DNA of 11,537 bases from a candidate division LCP-89 bacterium. GTDB taxonomy: Bacteria; Electryoneota; B3-LCP. Below, in pieces: positions 1 through 6,697 of this stretch (position 1 is the stretch's first letter; each line of letters begins with the position of its first letter). Made by a program: the position numbers and the translations under genes. The DNA lies in NCBI GenBank assembly GCA_025774735.1, contig JALGZU010000233.1, forward strand, positions 1 through 11,537, written 5' to 3'. Under the pieces are notes generated by a model. It was not told where the DNA came from. It saw only the letters and a list, made by a program, of their open reading frames with translations, and did no database searches.

Positions 1-1254
1 ACCACCCAAATCTTCATCGGTATGGCGCTGGGAATCATCGCAGCAACCGCCTTTGGAGAGGGCATACTGCCCCTGGCCAATCCTTTGGCCGACCTCTTCC
101 TGCGCCTCCTGAAGATGATCATCGTCCCCCTGATCATCACCTCCATCGTCTCCGGGGTGTCCGGGGTGGGCGGAGCGGGCAACCTGGGACGCATGGGTTT
201 GAAGACCCTGGCCTACTACGTCACCACCAGCATGTTGGCCATCTTAACGGGTCAGCTGCTGGTCAACCTGATCGCCCCCGGCGCCGGAGCTGAGCTGGGC
301 CTGCAGAGCGAGCCCGAAGCTGTCTCAGCCTCCGACCAGAGTCTCTGGGGCATTCTCCTGCGCATGATCCCGGTCAATCCCATCGAAGCCATGGCTCAGG
401 GTCAGATTCTGCCCATCATTTTCTTCTGTATCCTCTTCGGCATCTTCATGATCCAGCTGGAAGGCCGGAGACGGGATACCCTGGAGACCCTGTTTGAAGC
501 TGGCTTCGAAGTCATGATGAAGTTAACCCGCTTCGTCATCGCCCTGGCGCCGCTGGGCATCTTTGGCCTGATCGCCCGCATCGTCGCCACCACCGGTGTC
601 GAACCCTTCAAGTCACTGGGGATTTACTTCGTCACTGTCTTAGCCGGGCTCTTCATCCACGCCGCCATTACCCTGCCGTTGCTGTTACGCATCTTGGGCA
701 GACTCAAGGCCAATAGATATGTCAAAGCCATGTCCCCCGCCCTGCTGACCGCTTTCTCGACCAGTTCGTCCTCGGCCACCCTGCCTCTGACCATGGGGTG
801 CGCTGAGGACCGCGCCGGCATCTCCAACCGCACCACCAGCTTCGTCATGCCTTTAGGAGCCACCATCAACATGGACGGTACCGCCCTGTACGAATGCGTG
901 GCTGTTATCTTTATAGCCCAGGCATATGGCATCACGCTCAGCATGCCCCAACAGGCCATGGTGGCGATCACGGCCTTACTGGCCTCCATCGGTGCCGCCG
1001 GTATCCCCATGGCGGGACTGGTTATGATGAGCATCGTCTTGAAAGCGGTAGGACTGCCCCTGGAGGGTATCGGATTGATTTTGGCGGTGGACTGGAGGGC
1101 TGTATTGAAAAACGAAAGGGCACCTGAGAAGGTGCCCTCTTTTATGTTAAGGGGTGATTGGAAAACGCCGCCTGATAGGCGGTTGCTTATCCTTTCACCC
1201 CGGGAATTAATTGACGTATCCCAGGGATTTCAGGCGCTGAATCTTCTGGGGTGA
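1..1254 (+). CDS. Dicarboxylate/amino acid:cation symporter (DAACS family), cut at the window edge, C-terminus damaged
   Basis: This is an inner-membrane secondary transporter that would take up glutamate, aspartate or C4-dicarboxylates with Na+ or H+. The frame is open through base 1, so the true start lies outside the window; the ATG at 22 is internal, within the first helix. Counting from that Met, the serine-rich HP1 tip STSSSSATLP is at 247-256, the TM7 Na+ motif NMDGT at 283-287, and the HP2 tip GAAGIPMAG at about 324-332. The match ends abruptly after AVDW (355-358). The family continues with a helix carrying D..RT..N..GD, which binds substrate and cation, and none of it is present. 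Instead the frame runs through a terminator hairpin and overlaps the 3' end of the convergent gene. The end at 1254 is therefore probably artificial. A deletion near 1092-1100 would explain this, and TGA stops at 1106-1108 or 1125-1127 in the other frames may be the original end. Family assignment is sure; function is doubtful. Confidence 0.85.
   Translation, partial: TTQIFIGMALGIIAATAFGEGILPLANPLADLFLRLLKMIIVPLIITSIVSGVSGVGGAGNLGRMGLKTLAYYVTTSMLAILTGQLLVNLIAPGAGAELGLQSEPEAVSASDQSLWGILLRMIPVNPIEAMAQGQILPIIFFCILFGIFMIQLEGRRRDTLETLFEAGFEVMMKLTRFVIALAPLGIFGLIARIVATTGVEPFKSLGIYFVTVLAGLFIHAAITLPLLLRILGRLKANRYVKAMSPALLTAFSTSSSSATLPLTMGCAEDRAGISNRTTSFVMPLGATINMDGTALYECVAVIFIAQAYGITLSMPQQAMVAITALLASIGAAGIPMAGLVMMSIVLKAVGLPLEGIGLILAVDWRAVLKNERAPEKVPSFMLRGDWKTPPDRRLLILSPRELIDVSQGFQALNLLG
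1118..1143. terminator. Rho-independent terminator, probably bidirectional
   Basis: GGGCACC (1118-1124) pairs perfectly with GGTGCCC (1131-1137) around a 6-nt loop. The plus strand continues with TCTTTTAT. The minus strand continues with TTTCGTTTTTC. It lies between the convergent symporter and sulfatase-like genes and can end both. It sits inside the extended symporter frame, which is one reason to doubt that frame's end. Confidence 0.85.
1161..1182 (-). terminator. Terminator of the sulfatase-like gene
   Basis: On the minus strand, CCGCCT pairs with AGGCGG around a 3-nt loop (plus-strand arms 1168-1173 and 1177-1182), followed by CGTTTTCC. It begins about 25 bp past the stop codon at 1207. 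The stem is short, and the stronger hairpin at 1118-1137 acts as a second stop behind it. Confidence 0.6.
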
Positions 1255-3315
1255 AAGGTTCCTGAAACTGAAATCGGTGACGGCCGGAGTGCGGTCAATC
1301 TCGTCTTGAAGCAGAGTGCCCAACAATTCGCTGACAGCTCTCTCAGCCGGGTAGAGGTTAACCTGTTCGGATGGATCGGATGATAGGTTGAACAGCAGGG
1401 TGTCCACAACCCCGGTGGAAAGGTTCTCCTGTAAAATCAGCTTGTAAGGATCGAGTATTACAGCACTCGAAAGAAGCTGCCCGAATTGCACCATCATGTA
1501 CCTGGGGCGCCGGGAGTCGGGATAAGGCTTCAGTAGAGACCACCCGGCCTTATTCGATAACCCGTCTTCGACCCCGGCCAGATCTAGGATCGTCGGGGCG
1601 ACATCCACCAGGGATACTCCGGCAGGTTGATCCGGGAGGTCTACTTCGAATTCCGGGGGAATGTGAATGATCAGGGGTACATGTACGAGCTCATTGTAGA
1701 GTGAGGATTTATGGCCGATCCGGTCGCGCTCCAAAAATTCCTCCCCGTGATCAGCGGCAATGACCAAAATCGTGGTTTTACTCATGCCCAATTCTTCCAA
1801 CTTCAACAGCAGATCCGCCACGGCGCGATCGGCCCTCTGCACCCCATCGCGATACCGCTGCTTCACGGTCTCGGCGACTTGAGCTTGATACCTCTTGAAG
1901 GTGACTGGATCAGATCGCTCCTCTTTACTCATACTGGAAAGATGATAGTATCCGCTCAACGCTTCAATGTCCAGGATACCCTTGTTGAAGGGCTCAGCAA
2001 AATATGGCGCGTGAGTTTCCATGTAATGCAAGTAGAGGAAGATCGGTTTTGAAGAATTACTTTTCAGGACCTCTGCAGCTTTTTTATTCACCGCGGGCCA
2101 TTCCGCCACGATAATATCGTTTGAAATAAACCCGAATTGGTAGGCGAGTTCGTTCATAATCCAGGGACAGGGAAAAAAGGTGCGGTACGGCAGCATCAGC
2201 TGCTTTGCACCCCGTCCGGCGGTAAACTCGAATCTGTCGAAGGAACCGTTGAACCTGTACACCGGCGATATGAATTCGTTTGCGGAGAATCCAGCCGTGT
2301 AGTAACCGTTTTCGCGCAGAGTGCCGGCCACGGTCGGAGCGTCCCTGGAAATCTGCCAGAGATCTCCGACGTCGATGGAATGGGGTAGCTGCGAGGTCAT
2401 CAGAGAAGCTACAGAGGGAACCGTCCACGACGAGGTGGAATAGCAAGCTGAATAGCTCTTTCCGGATCGGGCCAGGCTATCGATCACCGGCGTCAGGGAT
2501 GAGCCGTCAGCTCTCTCCCCGACGTAATCGGTACGCAAAGCGTCGAAAACGATGAGAATTACATCGGGACTGTCAGAAGTAGAACGTTGTGGATGGACTG
2601 AATTCCCGTAGGAAGGCTCCACACCGTGCGTCCATCCCAGGACGAGAAGCGTCAGGATAACTGGCAGCCAGATGGCGCCTAATTGTAAGGAGCGGTCTCG
2701 AGCGAAGACTCTGCTGCTGAACTCGGTAAGTAACAGCGCGCCGGAAAGAAAAACAGGTTGCAGCAAGAAGTTAGTTGGTGAAAACAGATTATAGTCAAAA
2801 TACCGGTAGGTCACTTTGGTGCTGAGGATCAGATAAAGCAGGAAACCGAAAAAATACACCAGCAACTGCCGGGAATCAGGGAGTCTCCCTTCACCTTCCA
2901 GCTTCGCAAGCTGCCGATTGAGGATCAAACCCAGGAGGTAAAAGAGGGGTATCCAGAGGAGGTTAACGAGGTAACTCAGGCGGATCGAATCGATGCCGAA
3001 AATCACTATCGACAATTCCCGGGTTAGATCCCCCCAGAGGAACAAAGTAACGATGACCAGGAGCCAGACGTATCTTTGACCGGACCAGCGACCACGGGCA
3101 ATCCATCTCAAATGGACAAGCGTCAGAAGTTCGGCAACGCCGCCGAACAATAGGAACAACAGGCTGTAGTAGAGAACTCCCCAGAGTGTCCTACGTAATT
3201 CGAAGGCGTAAATCCCAACCACACTGCTGATCAGATTTTCCCACAGCAAAAAAGCGATACCTACGTAAATGTACAAGCTGATTCGGTATCTTTTGGAAGC
3301 CGTGCTGAGTATCAT
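1207..3315 (-). CDS. Membrane-anchored sulfatase-like hydrolase/transferase (alkaline phosphatase superfamily)
   Basis: The 702-residue protein has an N-terminal membrane half (about 6-7 helices within residues 12-230) and a C-terminal sulfatase-fold domain (about 250-702), probably facing the periplasm. The metal-site motif VILIVFDALRTD has D258 and R261; the second metal motif DHGEEF is at 522-527 with H535, followed by the usual LYNELVHVPLI. The nucleophile region is SSWTVPSVASL (295-305). Aligned with the C/S-x-P-S-R signature of sulfatases, Thr298 takes the formylglycine position and the Arg is replaced by Val. A Thr nucleophile is typical of LtaS and phosphoethanolamine-transferase relatives, so transfer or hydrolysis of a phospho-group is as likely as sulfate hydrolysis. 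The substrate cannot be told. The C-terminal KSLGYVN resembles the ends of many bacterial sulfatase-family proteins. The ATG at 3315 has a weak GGGA 8 nt upstream. It is a single gene with its own promoter and terminator. Confidence 0.88.
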   Translation of the reverse strand: MILSTASKRYRISLYIYVGIAFLLWENLISSVVGIYAFELRRTLWGVLYYSLLFLLFGGVAELLTLVHLRWIARGRWSGQRYVWLLVIVTLFLWGDLTRELSIVIFGIDSIRLSYLVNLLWIPLFYLLGLILNRQLAKLEGEGRLPDSRQLLVYFFGFLLYLILSTKVTYRYFDYNLFSPTNFLLQPVFLSGALLLTEFSSRVFARDRSLQLGAIWLPVILTLLVLGWTHGVEPSYGNSVHPQRSTSDSPDVILIVFDALRTDYVGERADGSSLTPVIDSLARSGKSYSACYSTSSWTVPSVASLMTSQLPHSIDVGDLWQISRDAPTVAGTLRENGYYTAGFSANEFISPVYRFNGSFDRFEFTAGRGAKQLMLPYRTFFPCPWIMNELAYQFGFISNDIIVAEWPAVNKKAAEVLKSNSSKPIFLYLHYMETHAPYFAEPFNKGILDIEALSGYYHLSSMSKEERSDPVTFKRYQAQVAETVKQRYRDGVQRADRAVADLLLKLEELGMSKTTILVIAADHGEEFLERDRIGHKSSLYNELVHVPLIIHIPPEFEVDLPDQPAGVSLVDVAPTILDLAGVEDGLSNKAGWSLLKPYPDSRRPRYMMVQFGQLLSSAVILDPYKLILQENLSTGVVDTLLFNLSSDPSEQVNLYPAERAVSELLGTLLQDEIDRTPAVTDFSFRNLSPQKIQRLKSLGYVN

Positions 3316-3342
3316 CGTGCGAGTCCCAAAATCAGTAAGTTC

Positions 3343-3371
3343 AGTATCGTCGGCCGTTCGCAGGAGTGTAA
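3343..3371 (-). promoter_or_regulatory. Possible promoter of the sulfatase-like gene
   Basis: On the minus strand, TTACAC (3371-3366) is followed after 17 bp by GATACT (3348-3343), 28 bp before the ATG. The match to the consensus is weaker than for the other promoters in the window. Confidence 0.45.
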
Positions 3372-3402
3372 CTTGATGAGTTTTGCCTTTTCACACCTGG
3401 TT

Positions 3403-3431
3403 ATGAATAGTGCATATTATGCACTATTCAT
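3403..3431. repeat. 29-bp palindrome with 13-bp perfect arms
   Basis: The left arm ATGAATAGTGCAT (3403-3415) is the exact reverse complement of 3419-3431, with only ATT between them. No T-run follows on either strand, so it is not a standard terminator. It lies about 32 bp upstream of the possible sulfatase-gene -35 box, a position that suits a dimeric regulator's operator. A cruciform or the remains of a mobile element are alternatives. Confidence 0.8.
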
Positions 3432-3483
3432 GCGGGAAAATGCAATTATTTCCTCCAATTAATAACGAAATATATTCACAACA

Positions 3484-3535
3484 CCTGAGTCACCACCGTT
3501 ATTGTCTTATTAATGCAATATTAATGCCTGAGTCA
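3484..3535. repeat. Nested short direct repeats
   Basis: CCTGAGTCA occurs at 3484-3492 and 3527-3535, 43 bp apart. Between them TATTAATGC occurs at 3508-3516 and 3519-3527, an 11-bp step that is close to one helical turn. No partner gene or function is evident; the repeats could be protein-binding sites or chance in an AT-rich stretch. Confidence 0.5.
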
Positions 3536-3576
3536 GTGAAGTATCTTCGAGAAGTTAGGAACTGACACATCAACCA

Positions 3577-3604
3577 AAAGAAAAAGGCGAGCCTCTGCTC
3601 GCCG
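3577..3604 (-). terminator. Strong terminator of the lipoprotein-crotonase unit
   Basis: On the minus strand GGCGAGC, a 4-nt loop and GCTCGCC (plus-strand arms 3586-3592 and 3597-3603) are followed by TTTTTCTTTT. It begins about 55 bp past the crotonase stop codon. Confidence 0.9.
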
Positions 3605-3657
3605 TTTTCGCAGTTGTACGGAATGATTACGCCTAAAGGTAATGGATATTGCAGAAT

Positions 3658-4458
3658 CTAAAATTTTGGTTTTCTTCTCTCCACGAACGCCGTCAATCCC
3701 TCCTCAAAATCCGGACTGGCGGCATTATCCACCTGCGCCAGCCGTTCAGCCTCGATATGCTCTTCGAGACCACAATTAAAGCCTTCGTTCAGGAGCGATT
3801 TGGCCCGGCCGACCGCTTCCCGGGGGCTGTTCGCCAGCATCTGTGTGAGGCTTTGCAGTTTCTCTTCAAACTGATCCGCTGGAGCGATCCAGTTGATCAA
3901 TCCCCATTCTCGCGCCGTGGCGGCATCGATTTCGGTCGGTAGCATGGCCAGTTCGCAAGCCCGGGAATAGCCCACCAAACGCGGCAGAAACCAGGTCCCG
4001 CCTCCGTCCGGTGATAGCCCGACTTTGATGAAAGCCTGCGCGAAACGGGTTCGTTCTTCCGCCAGTTTCAGATCGCAGGCCAGCACCAAGTTGAAGGCGA
4101 ATCCCGCGACAGCGCCGTGCACGGCTGCGAGGACGGGTTTGGGGATCGTGCGCAAAGCCATAACCATCCGGCCGAACGCCGACAATGGCGCCCGGAAATA
4201 GGCCGCACGATCCTTTCCATCCCGGACGTACCCCAGCATCTCCTGGATGTCGCCGCCCGCCGAAAAGACTCTACCTTCTCCCCTGAGGACCACTACCCGG
4301 ACGGCCTCGTCGTCCCTGAAATCTCCGAGAATGTTTAGGAACTGATTCGCCAACTCCAGATTGAAAGCGTTCAAGCTTTCCGGCCGGTTCAGCGAAACGG
4401 TTCCGACGGAGCCATCGACGCGTGACAGCACCAGTTGCGATGACTTATCCTCCACCAT
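3658..4458 (-). CDS. Enoyl-CoA hydratase/isomerase (crotonase) family protein, PaaG-like
   Basis: This is a cytoplasmic acyl-CoA enzyme of 266 residues, the normal crotonase length. The oxyanion-hole segments are FSAGGD (65-70) and HGAVAGFAFN (114-123). The active-site loop reads QAFIKVGLSPDGGGTWFLPR (141-160). Of the two glutamates of true enoyl-CoA hydratases, the first is absent and the second is an Asp (D151) in a SPDGGGTW context. That pattern is typical of PaaG-type isomerases, which act on ring-epoxide or 3-enoyl-CoA substrates. No other phenylacetate or beta-oxidation gene is in view, so the pathway is open. The gene follows the lipoprotein gene by 26 bp and probably shares its promoter at 5336-5364. 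The ribosome-binding site AAAGGAGG ends only 2 nt before the ATG; the next codon, a GTG, is 5 nt away and may be the real start, one residue shorter. Confidence 0.9.
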   Translation of the reverse strand: MVEDKSSQLVLSRVDGSVGTVSLNRPESLNAFNLELANQFLNILGDFRDDEAVRVVVLRGEGRVFSAGGDIQEMLGYVRDGKDRAAYFRAPLSAFGRMVMALRTIPKPVLAAVHGAVAGFAFNLVLACDLKLAEERTRFAQAFIKVGLSPDGGGTWFLPRLVGYSRACELAMLPTEIDAATAREWGLINWIAPADQFEEKLQSLTQMLANSPREAVGRAKSLLNEGFNCGLEEHIEAERLAQVDNAASPDFEEGLTAFVERRKPKF

Positions 4459-4484
4459 CGCCTCCTTTCATTGCGGCGGCCAGG

Positions 4485-5261
4485 TTACTCGCGCGCGAGG
4501 ATGGAGATATTGCCGTTTGTCGCCAAAATTGTGATTGAAGCCTCACCGCCGCCGATGATCCCGATTTTCGCCGTGGGCTCATCCAAGCTGTAGTCGACGA
4601 ATGTAAATCCCGAAACCGTCACAGTGCCTGTCACCGTCGAAGCGGAGAACACCGCTGAAACGTTAAGCGGCAAAGTCAGAATGATGTTCCCGTTAGTCGC
4701 CTGTAGAAGGGCTGACTCGCCGAGTTCGAGGGTAGCCAGGTCACAATCGATATTGCCGTTGGCGATCGACCCGCTGACACCGCCGCCGAGATTATCAACC
4801 GTAATCATGCCGTTGACTATCTGTATGGCCGCGCCGGATGCCATGTCCGTCACCACAACGTTTCCGTTGACCACGGAGAGCATGTAATACAGCGTAGCAG
4901 GGGATGATAACTCGAAATCGCCATAGTAGTTGCGTTCGCTGCCTCCGTCCGGCATCTCGGCTTCCAGCATCAGGGTGTCACCCGCTATGGTTTCCGTAAC
5001 GACCACGCAATCGAGATGTGCATCGGCGTCCTCCTGGCTGAAACTGGTGCAGGTCCGGGAAATCAGTGCTATGATGCTGTCACCTGCAACCGCCGTTACT
5101 GAAATATTCCCGTTTTCGGTCGACACCGCAACCTCGTTCAAACCTGCAACCGGCCAGGCCTGCGTCTGGGTATCGATAGCTTCATAGATGGTTTCGTCGG
5201 TGGTCGTCTCACAGCCGATCAACAAGATCGCGACGAAAAGAAGTGGCCAGAATCGCTTCAT
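4485..5261 (-). CDS. DUF4097-like beta-helix lipoprotein
   Basis: The protein has 258 residues. Residues 1-16 form a lipoprotein signal with the lipobox LIGC at 14-17, and Cys17 would be lipidated. The residue after it is Glu, so retention in the inner membrane by the Asp rule is not expected. The rest is rich in beta-strand and carries a repeated NGN(I/V) turn at about 50, 132, 150, 168, 190 and 249, with a degenerate TGT at 211. The spacing of roughly 18-22 residues is what the rungs of a right-handed beta-helix would give, as in the DUF4097 'putative adhesin' family. A role in surface attachment or envelope sensing is only a guess from the family name. The start is well supported by GGAGG 6 nt before the ATG. 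The gene has its own promoter and a leader of about 70 nt containing a hairpin, and it leads a unit with the PaaG-like gene. Confidence 0.78.
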   Translation of the reverse strand: MKRFWPLLFVAILLIGCETTTDETIYEAIDTQTQAWPVAGLNEVAVSTENGNISVTAVAGDSIIALISRTCTSFSQEDADAHLDCVVVTETIAGDTLMLEAEMPDGGSERNYYGDFELSSPATLYYMLSVVNGNVVVTDMASGAAIQIVNGMITVDNLGGGVSGSIANGNIDCDLATLELGESALLQATNGNIILTLPLNVSAVFSASTVTGTVTVSGFTFVDYSLDEPTAKIGIIGGGEASITILATNGNISILARE

Positions 5262-5287
5262 GATTACCCTCCGCGTTGGGGATTTTA

Positions 5288-5308
5288 GTTCACGGTCAAA
5301 TCGTGAAC
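5288..5308 (-). promoter_or_regulatory. Inverted repeat in the leader of the lipoprotein gene
   Basis: GTTCACG (5288-5294) and CGTGAAC (5302-5308) are perfect 7-bp arms around 7 nt. It lies between the -10 box and the ribosome-binding site, so it could be an operator or an mRNA hairpin. There is no T-run, so it is not a terminator. Confidence 0.5.
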
Positions 5309-5335
5309 GTAATTGGCTTTGTTATGATCTGGGGT

Positions 5336-5364
5336 AATATATGACTACGGCAGGAAAATGTCAA
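5336..5364 (-). promoter_or_regulatory. Promoter of the lipoprotein-crotonase unit
   Basis: On the minus strand, TTGACA (5364-5359), a 17-bp spacer and TATATT (5341-5336). The start of transcription is expected near 5329, giving a leader of about 68 nt. Confidence 0.85.
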
Positions 5365-5420
5365 GTGAAAACGGAAGTGTTATGTGGGTTTTACGTCAGA
5401 GGTCAGACTGTGTTTAAAAG

Positions 5421-5451
5421 ATAAAAAAAGGCAGGGATAATTCCCTGCCTT
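5421..5451 (-). terminator. Strong terminator of the regulator operon
   Basis: On the minus strand AAGGCAGGGA and TCCCTGCCTT form a 10-bp stem around 4 nt (plus-strand arms 5428-5437 and 5442-5451), followed by a run of seven T. It begins about 55 bp past the stop codon at 5506 and would end the three-gene operon that starts at 6662. Confidence 0.9.
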
Positions 5452-5505
5452 CAGTTCAGGTGATGGGATCTGTCTTCGCCATTTCATCGTCTCTGATACG
5501 CTGGG

Positions 5506-5754
5506 TTAGTGAAAAGCTTTGGTTATGATCACAATCGAAGCAAAGACAAGCATCGCATTCGCCGAAATCACCCAGCCGTAGAACAGACCACCCCTCTTCC
5601 CGGTCTCCTCTTTGTGGATACTGCTGTAACGATGAGCATACCAGGGCAGCAACAATCTCATCAGGAAGAAATTGACGGGCACTTCCCGTTTCCTCAATTC
5701 AGACAGGATAACCAGGGAAATGGTGACGTAGACCACTGCGGATATTATCAGCAT
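5506..5754 (-). CDS. Small two-helix membrane protein, unknown
   Basis: I do not recognise the family. The protein has 82 residues with hydrophobic segments at about 2-18 and 59-81. The 40-residue loop between them is basic (RKREVPVN, HKEETGKRGG). By the positive-inside rule this puts the loop in the cytoplasm. It is the third gene of the regulator operon, 40 bp after the preceding stop, and is followed by a strong terminator, so it is very probably expressed with the two upstream genes. The ATG is the only usual start after an in-frame TGA 18 nt upstream, but the ribosome-binding site is poor (a lone TGGA). The open frame, hydrophobic pattern and position support a real gene. Confidence 0.65.
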   Translation of the reverse strand: MLIISAVVYVTISLVILSELRKREVPVNFFLMRLLLPWYAHRYSSIHKEETGKRGGLFYGWVISANAMLVFASIVIITKAFH

Positions 5755-5794
5755 CGTAATCCAGAGTACTCAGTTTTCTCAAAGCGAAGGAAAC

Positions 5795-6436
5795 CTAAAT
5801 AAATTCGGTATCTTCCTTCTCGCGCAGGAATATCATTCCCAGAATCACGCAGGAGACCGGCACCAGGATCAGTGCAATCGGCGCCAGAAACAGCGTCAGC
5901 TCGCAGATGGCGGCGATCAGCGTAACGATGGCGAATGCTGTGAACAGATCACCGAGCTTATCCTTCGCGCCCAGAAGCTTGATCCCGATGAGCAGGTCGA
6001 TGACGCCGATGATGAGTAAGTTCACGACCATCAAGGCGCCTTGCGTTATCGCAACGGTCATTTCCTCTACAGGCCACATGACGATCATGAAGACCTTTAT
6101 CCCCAGAGATTCGAGCTGGAAAAGGATTAACAAGAGGATGCTCAGGATGATCAAGGTATTTATCCTGCGGAAATCGTAGCGTTCTGTCAGGAGCTTTCGC
6201 AAAGTTAAATACACGTAAACGGCGATCACTGTATGGGCCAGAAAAATGATATCAGCTAAGCCGAAACTCGGAACGAAGTAACCTGCCCGCTTGATTCCGA
6301 TCAACTGCTGAAAGAAACCGAGTAAGAATCCCAGCGGGAACAGCACGCCCATGGCGATGGCCAGCCATCCTGCCAGCGTATAAGTAGTTCCAGGGGCATT
6401 GACGGTCTCCTGCGATTCCAAAACGTTCTCATTCAT
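5795..6436 (-). CDS. Multi-helix membrane protein partnered with a YozG-like regulator
   Basis: The protein has 213 residues with about six hydrophobic segments: roughly 20-41, 58-80, 92-112, 125-150, 164-182 and 184-203. No catalytic or transport motif is visible. It is reminiscent of the DUF2975-type membrane proteins often encoded beside YozG-like regulators, but I cannot confirm the family from sequence alone. I chose the ATG at 6436 over the one at 6451 because GGAGG lies 6 nt before it. This start overlaps the regulator's stop in the arrangement ATGAATGA, so translation of the two genes is probably coupled. The C-terminus carries a charged tail (REKEDTEF). By context it may be the protein the regulator controls, or a membrane partner in sensing; both are inference. 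Confidence 0.75.
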   Translation of the reverse strand: MNENVLESQETVNAPGTTYTLAGWLAIAMGVLFPLGFLLGFFQQLIGIKRAGYFVPSFGLADIIFLAHTVIAVYVYLTLRKLLTERYDFRRINTLIILSILLLILFQLESLGIKVFMIVMWPVEEMTVAITQGALMVVNLLIIGVIDLLIGIKLLGAKDKLGDLFTAFAIVTLIAAICELTLFLAPIALILVPVSCVILGMIFLREKEDTEFI

Positions 6437-6662
6437 GGGATACCTCCACATTGGTTCTATCAGGCGTATATTCGAGAATGTCGCCGGGCTGGCAGTCGAG
6501 CTCTTTGCAGATTGCCTCCAAAGTGCTGAACCGCATCCCCTTGACCTTCCCGGTCTTGAGCAGCGAAAGATTGGTTACCGATATACCGATCCGTTCCGAC
6601 AGATCGTTCAGTCTCATCTTCCGTTTTACCAGCATTAAATCGAGTTTCACTTCAATTGCCAT
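6429..6662 (-). CDS. Cro/C1-type helix-turn-helix regulator, YozG-like
   Basis: This 77-residue DNA-binding protein consists almost entirely of one xre-type domain. The helix-turn-helix is around residues 16-40 (RMRLNDLSERIG-type first helices, then SVTNLSLLKTGK as recognition helix). It is followed by the signature RFSTLEAICKELDCQPGDILEY (about 44-65), characteristic of the short YozG-like group. The family normally begins MAI, as here, which supports the ATG at 6662. There is no ribosome-binding site. The promoter's -10 box ends 6 nt before the ATG, so the mRNA should begin at or next to the start codon (leaderless). Three TTTATGTTT boxes at 21-bp spacing overlie the promoter, so autoregulation is likely. 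The stop codon overlaps the start of the next gene. Confidence 0.9.
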   Translation of the reverse strand: MAIEVKLDLMLVKRKMRLNDLSERIGISVTNLSLLKTGKVKGMRFSTLEAICKELDCQPGDILEYTPDRTNVEVSHE

Positions 6663-6668
6663 GCGTCT

Positions 6669-6697
6669 AATATAATAAATAAATTTATGTTTGTCAA
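6669..6697 (-). promoter_or_regulatory. Promoter of the YozG-like regulator operon, predicted leaderless
   Basis: On the minus strand, TTGACA (6697-6692), 17 bp and TATATT (6674-6669). Only AGACGC separates the -10 box from the ATG, which places the transcription start at about the A of the start codon. Confidence 0.85.

Larger units (their letters stand above)
3316..3657. other. 342-bp gene-free, AT-rich regulatory stretch
   Basis: No protein or RNA gene is seen on either strand. From left to right it holds the sulfatase-gene promoter (3343-3371), a 29-bp near-perfect palindrome (3403-3431), a block of short direct repeats (3484-3535) and the terminator of the crotonase gene (3577-3604). 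The middle part (about 3400-3530) is clearly richer in A+T than the flanking genes. Confidence 0.7.

Noticed and set aside
624..1034. A minus-strand frame of 136 codons opposite the symporter
   Set aside because: It lies wholly inside the well-supported symporter gene and shows no domain, ribosome-binding site or promoter.
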